Shown: positions 18,203 to 25,327, numbered from the stretch's first letter. The stretch: DNA of 34,685 nt from an uncultured Pelagibacteraceae bacterium (GCA_902592325.1 CACJEC010000007.1:1-34685), one strand, 5' to 3'. Numbers and translations are program-made. The notes: generated from the letters alone by a model not told the origin.

Positions 18203-19460
18203 AAAGTTAGCTTTAGTTGATTGTAATTCTTTCTATGTTTCTTGTGAGAGATTATTTAATCCAAGAATAAGAAAAAAGCCAGTTGTTGTTTTATCAAATA
18301 ATGACGGTTGTATTATTTCAAGATCTAATGAGGCAAAAGCTTTGGGAATTAAAATGGGTGAACCTTACTTTAAAGCCAAAAATATTATAATAAAAAATAA
18401 AGTTGAAGTTTTTTCATCAAATTATTCTTTGTACGGAGATTTATCAAGAAGGGTGATGAGAACTCTTAAAAGATTTAATTCTGAAATAGAAGTTTATTCT
18501 ATTGATGAAGCTTTTATAGATTTATCAAATTTTCCAGATAATGAAGTAGAAAAAGTTGGAAGAGAAATTAGAGAAACTGTTTTACAGTGGACTGGTATTC
18601 CAACTAGTATTGGAATTGCTAAAACAAAAACATTAAGTAAAATTGCAAATCATATCGCAAAGAAAAAAATATCAGGTGTTACTAATTTAATTGGAATTGA
18701 AAATATTGATCCTATATTAGAAAAAATAGATATCAATGATGTATGGGGTGTAGGCAAACAACTCACAAAGTTTTATCAAAAAAATGGAATTTATAATGCT
18801 AAACAACTTAAAAATAAATCTAATACATGGATCAAAAAATGTTCTAATGTTTTAAGTTCTAGAACTGCAATGGAACTTAGAGGTATTCCTTGTATTAATT
18901 TAGAAATAACGCAAACTAAAAGAAAAAGTTGTGTCGTCTCAAGATCATTTGGGAAAAGAATTGAAACTTTTCAAGAACTAAAAGAAGCAATTGCAAATTA
19001 TTGTCTAAATGCTTCTGAAAAAATTAGGTCAGAGTCTTTAGTTGCAAAAGCAATTACAGTATTTGTTAGAACGAGTCCTTTTCAAAGAAACTATGGCTAC
19101 TATTCAAATGCAAAAACAATTGATTTTCCTATTGCAACAAATAACAGTATTGAAACTGTTAAGATTGCAATTTCTATATTGGAAAAGATTTTTAAAAATG
19201 GTTATCAATATCAAAAAGCAGGTGTTATGCTTACAGGATTAAGTAATGATGATGTTAAAAAAAATTTATTTTCATCAGAAAAAGACGAAAAAATAAAAAA
19301 TTTAATGCAATCAATTGATAATACTAATTATAGGTATGGTAGATCCACCTTAAGTCTTGCAAGTGCTGGTGTTCAAAAGAAATGGAATATGCGAAAGCAA
19401 TATTCTTCTAAAATAGATACTGCTGATTTTTACTGTTTGCCAAAAATAAAAGCTATTTAA
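18180..19460 (+). CDS. umuC: DNA polymerase V catalytic subunit UmuC
   Basis: A 426-residue Y-family translesion polymerase. The metal ligands are in ALVDCNSFYVSCE (Asp14) and YSIDEAFIDLS (Asp109, Glu110); a nucleotide-binding NNDGCIISRSNEAK block and the helix-hairpin-helix region with VWGVGKQL follow, then the little-finger domain and the UmuC C-terminal extension. The length and context identify UmuC rather than DinB. It overlaps umuD by 23 bp, so translation is coupled. Its 3' end overlaps the opposing GT2 gene by 8 bp. Confidence 0.97.
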   Translation: MSSIQHTRKLALVDCNSFYVSCERLFNPRIRKKPVVVLSNNDGCIISRSNEAKALGIKMGEPYFKAKNIIIKNKVEVFSSNYSLYGDLSRRVMRTLKRFNSEIEVYSIDEAFIDLSNFPDNEVEKVGREIRETVLQWTGIPTSIGIAKTKTLSKIANHIAKKKISGVTNLIGIENIDPILEKIDINDVWGVGKQLTKFYQKNGIYNAKQLKNKSNTWIKKCSNVLSSRTAMELRGIPCINLEITQTKRKSCVVSRSFGKRIETFQELKEAIANYCLNASEKIRSESLVAKAITVFVRTSPFQRNYGYYSNAKTIDFPIATNNSIETVKIAISILEKIFKNGYQYQKAGVMLTGLSNDDVKKNLFSSEKDEKIKNLMQSIDNTNYRYGRSTLSLASAGVQKKWNMRKQYSSKIDTADFYCLPKIKAI

Positions 19461-20325
19461 TCTTGGTAATATCGACAATATTTTTAAGAGAATTTTTAAA
19501 CTCTTCTATGTTTTCTCTTAAAGCAAGATTTGAAATTGAATAGATCATTACTAGCAGCAACAATAATGGGATTGAAGTTATTATTGAGGCATTGCTTTTT
19601 ATTAACAAAATATACAAAATGATAAATAAAGCTGAACGAAATAAAACTGTACCTCTAAATACACTTATAATTGATAGTGAATGTTTCAATAAACTTGAAA
19701 AATTCATTTGAGAGGGGCCATGATATCTAGTTCCTCTAATAGAAGGTATTGGAAATAAATCATTTTCTATTTTTTTTAATGAACCAGAAAAGCTATTCCA
19801 TGTGGCTTTTTCATTGACCATTTTTTCTACGGTAGTCTTTGGTAAACAAGTAAAATTTCCATATTTAATGGACTTACCAGTAAAAGTAAGTGTAATTAAC
19901 TTATGTATTTGGTAACAGCTTTTAAAAAATAAATCTTCTGATCTTTTTATTCTCTCACCTACAATAGGCCTACCATTTGAGTTTTCGATTTGGTTTAAAA
20001 ATTCTGTTATTTCTTCAGGCCTATCTTCACCATCACCATCCATAGGGATTACATAATCAAAATCCTCTTTTTCATAAATATATTTTAGTCCTGTAGCAAT
20101 ACCTCTAGTATGACCTTGATTCATTTTCATATTTAAAATTTTTACAGAATGAATATTCTCTAAAGTCTTTTCATCATTCAAACGATCGTGATTAGATGCA
20201 TCATTAACTATAATAACTGAAATTTGAAATTTTGGATCTAACGATAAATTATTAATCTCATCAATTAACTTAAAAACTGATTTCCAGTCATTGTAAACAG
20301 GTATTAATATTTTAATTTTTTTCAT
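19453..20325 (-). CDS. GT2 family glycosyltransferase with C-terminal membrane segments
   Basis: A 290-residue family 2 glycosyltransferase. The GT-A domain shows ILIPVYNDW at the start, IIVNDAS near 38-44, and the metal motif MDGDGEDRP (Asp96, Asp98). Two hydrophobic segments near residues 215-265 anchor it in the membrane, as in polyprenyl-phosphate sugar transferases of the DPM1/ArnC type. I chose ATG 20325, which overlaps the TGA of the GT39-like gene (TGATG). The pairing with a GT39-like enzyme suggests it loads a sugar onto undecaprenyl phosphate for that enzyme; sugar and target are unknown. Confidence 0.87.
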   Translation of the reverse strand: MKKIKILIPVYNDWKSVFKLIDEINNLSLDPKFQISVIIVNDASNHDRLNDEKTLENIHSVKILNMKMNQGHTRGIATGLKYIYEKEDFDYVIPMDGDGEDRPEEITEFLNQIENSNGRPIVGERIKRSEDLFFKSCYQIHKLITLTFTGKSIKYGNFTCLPKTTVEKMVNEKATWNSFSGSLKKIENDLFPIPSIRGTRYHGPSQMNFSSLLKHSLSIISVFRGTVLFRSALFIILYILLIKSNASIITSIPLLLLLVMIYSISNLALRENIEEFKNSLKNIVDITKIK

Positions 20326-21644
20326 CAATTCCCTACACAAATATTATCTATACACATAAATTTATTTAAGTTATTTAAATTCTCTTTTGTGATTGATCCT
20401 TTCCAAATAGGTCTAGAATCTAGATGATAAGATAAATTTCCAGCGTTCCACTCATTTCCTAAAACAACCTTAATAGGATTATCAAAATCTTTTTTCCATT
20501 CATTTTGAATTTTTATAGAAATTTCTTTTCCTGGATAGTCAGTTCTTTTATCAGTTTTAGTAATTGAGATATAAGCATATGCAAACGGTGAAAAGATAAA
20601 TAAAATTAAAAAAGCTGAAATAAATCCATTCAATTTTTTAAAACTAATTTGGGATTGGAAAATATAAACAATTAAAACACCAAAAAATAAATAGAATGGT
20701 GTCATCCACATTGTTCTTATTTTTGATCCAGTCAGTATTGAAGTTAAAAACATTAAAAATATTGGTACTAAATTAATAAATATCAAAAATAGTAATTTTT
20801 TATCCTTAAAAGATATTTTTGACTTAAATTTTTTAATCAAAAAGAATAACATCACAAAAAATGGAATCAATATTCCTACCTGTTTACCTAAAAATATTAA
20901 TGGATAAAATATGTGATCTAAAAAACTTGAATTTTCTAATCCAGTTCTAGCTAATCCATAAGTAATAGTTATGTAATCATTATTTGTTAGCCAAATTAAA
21001 TGTGGGACTAACAAAACAATAAAGACTTCAAGAGATATCAAATATTTAAAATCAAAATTTTTATATTTTTTTATAAAGATTACAAAAAAAAATAATAAAT
21101 CTATTGCTATTAGAAGATAAATAAAAAGATATTTAGATAGAAAACCTATAGCTGCAAACACTCCAAGTAAAAAACAATCTTTAAAAGTTACTTGTTGCCT
21201 ATCAAATAATTTCCAAGAATAATAAACACATAGTGCCCAAAAAGGTAATTGGCAAATATTTACATTAAATTCTGGTGTTGTAAAATTATAAAAATAAATA
21301 CCTTCTAGCAAAAGAACTGATACTAAACTTAAAGTTCTATCGTTAAATAACTCTTCAGCAAATTTAAATACAACTATAAATGCTGTTACTACAAATATTT
21401 GACTTAATAGATAGTATGCCCAATCTTGTGCACCAAAAATTTGATAGAATATTTCAAGAAAAAAAGCACTTACTGGTGGGTGTTTATTAAATCCCCAATC
21501 TAAGTTACTGCCCCATGCGAGCGCTTCTATAGTATCCAGTGGTAAATTATTATTAGTTAATGATGGAATAAGAGTCCAAATGATCAAATGAGTGAGAATA
21601 AAAATAAAAAAAATATTCCCAATATTTCTCTTAAAAACATCCAT
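20325..21644 (-). CDS. GT39/ArnT-like integral membrane glycosyltransferase
   Basis: A 439-residue polytopic membrane protein with about eleven hydrophobic segments. The first periplasmic loop has the acidic and KHPP features of the dolichyl-phosphate-mannose mannosyltransferase/ArnT family: Asp37 and Glu40 (LDTIEALAW) and NKHPP at 53-57. A soluble C-terminal part follows. Enzymes of this type move a sugar from a polyprenyl phosphate carrier to lipid A, a glycan or a protein on the outer side of the inner membrane. Its TGA overlaps the ATG of the GT2 gene, so both are made together. The acceptor cannot be told. Confidence 0.87.
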   Translation of the reverse strand: MDVFKRNIGNIFFIFILTHLIIWTLIPSLTNNNLPLDTIEALAWGSNLDWGFNKHPPVSAFFLEIFYQIFGAQDWAYYLLSQIFVVTAFIVVFKFAEELFNDRTLSLVSVLLLEGIYFYNFTTPEFNVNICQLPFWALCVYYSWKLFDRQQVTFKDCFLLGVFAAIGFLSKYLFIYLLIAIDLLFFFVIFIKKYKNFDFKYLISLEVFIVLLVPHLIWLTNNDYITITYGLARTGLENSSFLDHIFYPLIFLGKQVGILIPFFVMLFFLIKKFKSKISFKDKKLLFLIFINLVPIFLMFLTSILTGSKIRTMWMTPFYLFFGVLIVYIFQSQISFKKLNGFISAFLILFIFSPFAYAYISITKTDKRTDYPGKEISIKIQNEWKKDFDNPIKVVLGNEWNAGNLSYHLDSRPIWKGSITKENLNNLNKFMCIDNICVGN

Positions 21645-21673
21645 AATCTAACATTTACATTAATTAACCCAGC

Positions 21674-21708
21674 TTGACACCCTAATTTTGCTGAATATAC
21701 TCCGCCGC
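21674..21708 (+). promoter_or_regulatory. sigma-70 promoter of dksA with GC-rich discriminator
   Basis: TTGACA (21674-21679) is a perfect -35, followed after 16 bp by TATACT (21696-21701). The next seven bases, 21702-21708, are CCGCCGC, all G or C in otherwise AT-rich DNA. A GC-rich discriminator between -10 and +1 is known for promoters inhibited by ppGpp and DksA, so dksA may repress itself. The dksA ATG is 16 bp further on. Confidence 0.65.
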
Positions 21709-21723
21709 TACTAATTTAAATCG

Positions 21724-22224
21724 ATGCCAAAGACTACGAAAACTAAAAAAAAAGTTACGAAAATAAAAAATAAAAAAGTAACTAAAACTAAAGAAATAAA
21801 AAAAATTCCATTAAAAATTTCGAAAACTTATATTCCTAAAGATACGGAAAAATACATGTGTGAAAAACACAAGGTATATTTTAGATTAAAATTACTAGAC
21901 TGGAGAAAGGAACTAATTAAAGCTAACAATGAGGCATTATATAATGGAAGCATGGATGATAATAGTATCTCAGCAGATATAGTTGACCAAGCAAGCTCAT
22001 ACACTGACAAAAACGTAGAGATGAAAGCTATAAATAGACAAATCAAATTGATTTCAGAAATAGATAAGGCCCTGATAAGAATAAAAGATGAAACTTATGG
22101 ATATTGTTTAGATACTGCTGAAAAGATAGGATTAAAAAGATTAATGGCAAGACCTATAGCCAAGTATACAATTGCTGCTCAAGAAAAACATGAAAAAGAC
22201 GAAAAGGTTCATGCTGATGACTAA
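21724..22224 (+). CDS. dksA: RNA polymerase-binding factor DksA, zinc cysteines mostly lost
   Basis: DksA binds in the RNA polymerase secondary channel and works with ppGpp in the stringent response. The 166-residue protein has a Lys/Thr-rich N-terminus (1-30), the coiled-coil with the acidic tip ADIVDQAS (84-91), and the C-terminal region TYGYC...IGLKRLMARPIA. Of the four zinc-finger cysteines only Cys128 remains; the other places are Thr131, Thr149 and Ala152. Related alphaproteobacterial DksA proteins, from memory, share this loss, so it is probably lineage-typical. The next micro-ORF overlaps its 3' end by 8 bp. Confidence 0.93.
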   Translation: MPKTTKTKKKVTKIKNKKVTKTKEIKKIPLKISKTYIPKDTEKYMCEKHKVYFRLKLLDWRKELIKANNEALYNGSMDDNSISADIVDQASSYTDKNVEMKAINRQIKLISEIDKALIRIKDETYGYCLDTAEKIGLKRLMARPIAKYTIAAQEKHEKDEKVHADD

Positions 22225-22345
22225 AAAAAGAAAAACAAATAAAAAGGTTCATAACCCTATAACATATAATTTTACTAAAAAATATATTTATTACTATTAT
22301 GCTTTTTTTTGGATAATTTTATTATTATTTATATTTACTAGATGA
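22217..22345 (+). CDS. small membrane protein (42 aa), hypothetical
   Basis: ATG at 22217 overlaps the dksA stop by 8 bp; the frame ends with TGA at 22343-22345. The product is 42 residues with a strongly basic N-terminus (MTKKRKTNKK) and one hydrophobic segment near 27-40 (FFWIILLLFIF), as in a single-pass small membrane protein with the N-terminus inside. No family is recognised. Support is the reading frame, the coupling to dksA and the topology; AT-rich DNA can give such frames by chance. Confidence 0.45.
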   Translation: MTKKRKTNKKVHNPITYNFTKKYIYYYYAFFWIILLLFIFTR

Positions 22346-22446
22346 ACAAAAAATTAATTTTAATTATTATTATAATTCTTTGCATAGAGTTATCTGGTCA
22401 TGGAATAATTGTATCATTAATGAGATTACTTAATTCAATGAGTTAA
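22342..22446 (+). CDS. very small membrane protein (34 aa), hypothetical
   Basis: ATG at 22342 overlaps the stop of the preceding micro-ORF in an ATGA arrangement, and the frame ends at TAA 22444-22446, 1 bp before the opposing GST gene's stop. The 34 residues start MNKK and continue as a hydrophobic run of isoleucine and leucine, then a short amphipathic tail. It fills the whole gap between its neighbours. No family is recognised. Confidence 0.35.
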   Translation: MNKKLILIIIIILCIELSGHGIIVSLMRLLNSMS

Positions 22447-23073
22447 TTAAGTTTTTGGTGGTAATTCATTTTCATTCATAAAAGAAAATCCCTTTTTAAC
22501 TGCATCACGTTTAGAAATTTCATTATACCATCTTGTTAAATTTTCAAATTTAGATAATCCAATATCATGCCAGTCGTGTCTTGCAATCCATGGAAATGTT
22601 GCAATATCTGAGATAGTGTAATTATTTCCAGATAAAAATTTTTTAGCTGCTAATCTTTCATCAAGTTCTTGATATATTCGTTTTGAAATTTTAAAATATC
22701 TATCTTCTCCAAATTTGCTTTTACCAGGATTATAATGATGAAACTGATGGTGCTGACCTAACATTGGCCCAATATATCCCATTTGTGCCATCAACCATTG
22801 ATTAATTTCTAACTTGTCTTCCTTATCATAAAATTTTCCACTTTTTTCCGCTAAATAAATTAATATTGCTCCGGACTCAAAGACTGTTTGATTGTTTTCA
22901 TGATCAATAATGACAGGAATTTTGCTAAACGGACTTATTTTTTTAAAATCTAAACTGAATTGTTCACCCTTATCAAGGTCAATTTTAGTTACCTTGTATT
23001 CATAACCAATTTCTTCAAGCATTATGCTTATTTTTTTACCATTAGGAGTATTAGCTGAAAAAAGTTCAATCAC
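22447..23073 (-). CDS. glutathione S-transferase family protein
   Basis: A 208-residue GST of the bacterial YfcG/Ure2-like kind. The thioredoxin-fold N-domain starts IELFSANTPNGKKISIMLEE, has the cis-Pro segment SKIPVI near 52-57 and the glutathione-contacting ESGAI (66-70); the alpha-helical C-domain follows with the DIATFPW motif. The family includes disulfide-bond reductases acting with glutathione. It overlaps the ferredoxin reductase gene by 8 bp at its start, so it is the last gene of the ferredoxin-FNR-GST run. Confidence 0.9.
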   Translation of the reverse strand: MIELFSANTPNGKKISIMLEEIGYEYKVTKIDLDKGEQFSLDFKKISPFSKIPVIIDHENNQTVFESGAILIYLAEKSGKFYDKEDKLEINQWLMAQMGYIGPMLGQHHQFHHYNPGKSKFGEDRYFKISKRIYQELDERLAAKKFLSGNNYTISDIATFPWIARHDWHDIGLSKFENLTRWYNEISKRDAVKKGFSFMNENELPPKT

Positions 23074-24085
23074 TTTTTACACCCAAACGATCTTTTATTG
23101 TCTTGGATGATGTTGTAAATTCAAATCTATATTTTTCATTAGGTCTTGCTAACTTAAAACACGCTCTCGCAGCTAAAGCACCCTCATGAAAACCAGACAA
23201 AATTAATTTTAATTTTCCAGGATAAGTACATATGTCACCAACAGCGTAAATGCCTTGTTGATTTGTCTCAAATTTTTCAGTATCAACTTCAATTGTTTTT
23301 TTATCAATAGTTAAACCCCAATTAGCGATCGGACCAAGCTGCATAATCAATCCAAAAAACCCTAATGCATAATCTGTTTTTATATTTTTTGTCTCCTTAT
23401 CTTCGCTTTTGATATCTATACTTTCTAGTTGATTATCTCCTTTAATTGATGCTATTTGGTATTTTGTAAAAAGATTTATTTTTCCCTCTTTAACGAGTTC
23501 ATGAACATGGTCTACTGTAGCTTGGGCACCCCTAAAATCTTCTCTTCTATGAACTAAATTAACTTTAGAAGTCTTTGATAATTCAACAGCCCAATCAAGA
23601 GCACTATCACCTCCACCAAAGATTGTAACTATTTTTCCATCAAAAATTTTTTTATTTTTGACTGAATAAAAAATAGATTTATCCTCAAATTTCTCACAAT
23701 CTTTAATAGGAAATTTTCTAGGTTCAAAAGATCCTACACCTCCAGCAATTATTACATTTGGAGTAGAAAAAATAGTACCTTTATTAGTTTTAACAATCCA
23801 ATTTTCATTTTCTTTTTTTACTTCATCTACTCTTTCACTTAAGTGAAATTTTATATCAAATGGTTTTAATTGATTAATAAGTTTATTGGTTAATTCTTCT
23901 CCAGTACACTCGGGCACAGCTGGAATATCATAAATTGGTTTATCTGGATAAAGCTCAATACATTGCCCTCCAATTTTATCTAGATTATCGACTATCTCAC
24001 AATTTAAACCAATTAATTTTAATTGATGCGCCGTAAATAAACCTGTTGGTCCTGCTCCAATAATTAGTGCATCAATCTTATTCAT
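23066..24085 (-). CDS. ferredoxin-NADP+ reductase, thioredoxin-reductase-like type
   Basis: A 339-residue flavoprotein. The FAD site GAGPTGLFTAHQL lies near 10-22, GGQCIELYPDKP near 39-50, and the NADP site GGGDSALDW near 156-164; a second FAD motif VGDICTYPGK lies near 278. The CxxC redox pair of true thioredoxin reductase is absent, which with the GGQC...YPDKPIYDIP segment identifies the YumC-type ferredoxin reductase. It should move electrons between NADPH and the 2Fe-2S ferredoxin encoded 1 bp upstream. Its end overlaps the GST gene by 8 bp. Confidence 0.92.
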   Translation of the reverse strand: MNKIDALIIGAGPTGLFTAHQLKLIGLNCEIVDNLDKIGGQCIELYPDKPIYDIPAVPECTGEELTNKLINQLKPFDIKFHLSERVDEVKKENENWIVKTNKGTIFSTPNVIIAGGVGSFEPRKFPIKDCEKFEDKSIFYSVKNKKIFDGKIVTIFGGGDSALDWAVELSKTSKVNLVHRREDFRGAQATVDHVHELVKEGKINLFTKYQIASIKGDNQLESIDIKSEDKETKNIKTDYALGFFGLIMQLGPIANWGLTIDKKTIEVDTEKFETNQQGIYAVGDICTYPGKLKLILSGFHEGALAARACFKLARPNEKYRFEFTTSSKTIKDRLGVKSD

Positions 24086-24086
24086 T

Positions 24087-24407
24087 TTATCCTTGTTTGG
24101 ATGGTATGCTTACTGTTAAACCATCTAGTTCATCTGAAACTATTATTTGACAACTTAATCTACTATTTTTTTTTGGCTCAAACGCCATATCTAACATATC
24201 TTCCTCGCCATCTTCTTTAGATGGCAATTTATCAAACCATTCATCATTAACATATACATGACATGTCGCACAAGCCATCCCTCCTCCACAATCTGCATCT
24301 ATTCCTGGTATATCATTTTGAACAGCTCCCTCCATTACTGTAAGACCATTTTGTACATCAATAGTATGATTTTTATTATCGTGAGTAATGTAGGTTATTT
24401 TTGTCAT
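24087..24407 (-). CDS. 2Fe-2S ferredoxin, adrenodoxin type
   Basis: A 106-residue ferredoxin with the cluster ligands Cys40, Cys46, Cys49 and Cys86 in the C-x5-C-x2-C...C spacing of the adrenodoxin/ISC class, and the acidic helix [12 protein letters not shown] at 64-75 that docks on the reductase. The frame is open back to 24455, but Met at 24407 gives the normal N-terminus for the family, so I chose it. The reductase gene follows 1 bp downstream, giving a matched pair. A perfect TATAAT lies 4 nt before the ATG (see the promoter entry). Partners could be Fe-S assembly or monooxygenases; none is nearby. Confidence 0.93.
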   Translation of the reverse strand: MTKITYITHDNKNHTIDVQNGLTVMEGAVQNDIPGIDADCGGGMACATCHVYVNDEWFDKLPSKEDGEEDMLDMAFEPKKNSRLSCQIIVSDELDGLTVSIPSKQG

Positions 24408-24411
24408 GTGT

Positions 24412-24441
24412 ATTATATAGTTATGCAAAAAAATAGGGCAA
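24412..24441 (-). promoter_or_regulatory. candidate promoter of the ferredoxin operon, nearly leaderless
   Basis: On the minus strand TATAAT lies at 24417-24412, with ACAC and then the ferredoxin ATG. TTGCCC (24441-24436) lies 18 bp upstream as a possible -35, inside the rhodopsin terminator stem. If used, the transcript would start at or next to the ATG. Confidence 0.4.
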
Positions 24442-24465
24442 GTATGTGTAAACATACTCGCCCTA
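24434..24465 (-). terminator. rho-independent terminator of proteorhodopsin
   Basis: The arms 24434-24447 and 24452-24465 pair over 14 positions with one A/C mismatch around a GTAA loop, and the minus strand continues with seven T residues. It stands 24 bp past the rhodopsin stop and is the cleanest terminator in the window. Confidence 0.9.
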
Positions 24466-24488
24466 AAATTATATAATTACTTTAGTAA

Positions 24489-25259
24489 TTATCTGCTTCT
24501 TGCACCAGCTGAACTCACTGCAGCAGCCCAGATTACTAGACCAAATGCAATTTTGTTTATAAAGTCAGCTAAGTTATAAACTACGTTTAATGTGTTAGCA
24601 TCTACACCACCTGTTAGGTAACCAAATACATAACCTAGTGGATAAATAGCCCAACCTACGGTAACAATCATTCTCATTGCACCGAACGCAGTTACTAGAG
24701 CTTTGTTTCCGCTCTTAGCAGCAGCTTTTCCTGCTTCACCTGAGAATATTTCATAAAGAATGTATACCCAACCTGCCATACCGATAATGAAACCAAGTGT
24801 AGCGTTGATGTATCCAGCTTCTCCTAAATATCCACCGATTAACATTACTAATGAACCAATTAACAATCTCCAGAACATTCCAGAGTTTGCTTTTCTTACA
24901 GCTACTAGAATTAAATAGAATTCTACCATCTGAAGTGGCACAGTAATTAACCAGTCAATATATCTATATACTGTTGGTGAATCTCCAGTCATTACCCATA
25001 CTTCTCTCATGTACATGTAATGAATGAATGCAATACCAGTTACAAGACCAGCTACAGTTACTGACGTTTTCCAGCCAGGAGCAACAGAACTTCTTTCCAT
25101 GAAGAAGAATGCTGTAGCAGCCAACATACCCATTGAAATTACCCAGAAAGATATTCCAACAAAGTCATCTTGAGCTAACATAGCGGTCGCTGCGTTTGCT
25201 ACTGCAGTCACACCAATTAAGGCTGCAACTGTAAGAGCAAACAATTTAAGTTTTTTCAT
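24489..25259 (-). CDS. proteorhodopsin, predicted blue-absorbing
   Basis: A 256-residue light-driven proton pump with a cleavable-looking signal peptide (1-23) and seven transmembrane helices. Key residues, with the reference green proteorhodopsin number in brackets, are His80 (75), Arg99 (94), proton acceptor Asp102 (97), proton donor Glu113 (108) and retinal Schiff-base Lys236 (231, in DFINKIAFG). The D/T/E pattern marks a proton pump, not a sodium or chloride pump. The tuning position 105 is Gln110, which in known proteins gives blue absorption. A strong Shine-Dalgarno AGAGGGAG lies at 25273-25266, 6 nt before the ATG. No carotene oxygenase or retinal gene is in the window. Confidence 0.97.
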   Translation of the reverse strand: MKKLKLFALTVAALIGVTAVANAATAMLAQDDFVGISFWVISMGMLAATAFFFMERSSVAPGWKTSVTVAGLVTGIAFIHYMYMREVWVMTGDSPTVYRYIDWLITVPLQMVEFYLILVAVRKANSGMFWRLLIGSLVMLIGGYLGEAGYINATLGFIIGMAGWVYILYEIFSGEAGKAAAKSGNKALVTAFGAMRMIVTVGWAIYPLGYVFGYLTGGVDANTLNVVYNLADFINKIAFGLVIWAAAVSSAGARSR

Positions 25260-25265
25260 AAAAAA

Positions 25266-25273
25266 CTCCCTCT
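25266..25273 (-). promoter_or_regulatory. strong ribosome binding site of proteorhodopsin
   Basis: The minus strand reads AGAGGGAG, 6 nt upstream of the ATG at 25259. Most genes here lack such a clear site, which fits a highly expressed protein. Confidence 0.75.
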
Positions 25274-25291
25274 TTAGTTAGTTTTTACTTT

Positions 25292-25327
25292 TAGTTTATA
25301 TAAACTAGGCTTAAGCTTACTTAAGCC
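25292..25327 (-). promoter_or_regulatory. palindrome plus inverted repeat upstream of proteorhodopsin
   Basis: Positions 25292-25307 form a perfect 16-bp palindrome (TAGTTTAT and its complement). The next base starts a second element, 25308-25327, an 8-bp perfect inverted repeat (GGCTTAAG/CTTAAGCC) with a 4-nt CTTA spacer. On the minus strand the palindrome contains TATAAA (25300-25295), a possible -10, and the inverted repeat covers the -35 region. This could be an operator or a leader structure; no factor is assignable. Confidence 0.5.

Noticed and set aside
22217-22446. dksA 3' micro-ORFs as a frameshifted end of a longer dksA
   Set aside because: DksA is already full length with its normal ARP...QEKHE end, so the frames are not a lost tail.
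24473-24492. Inverted repeat ATAATTAC/GTAATTAT at the end of proteorhodopsin
   Set aside because: The stem is nearly all A/T, overlaps the stop codon and lies just before a much stronger hairpin with a T run; it is probably chance.
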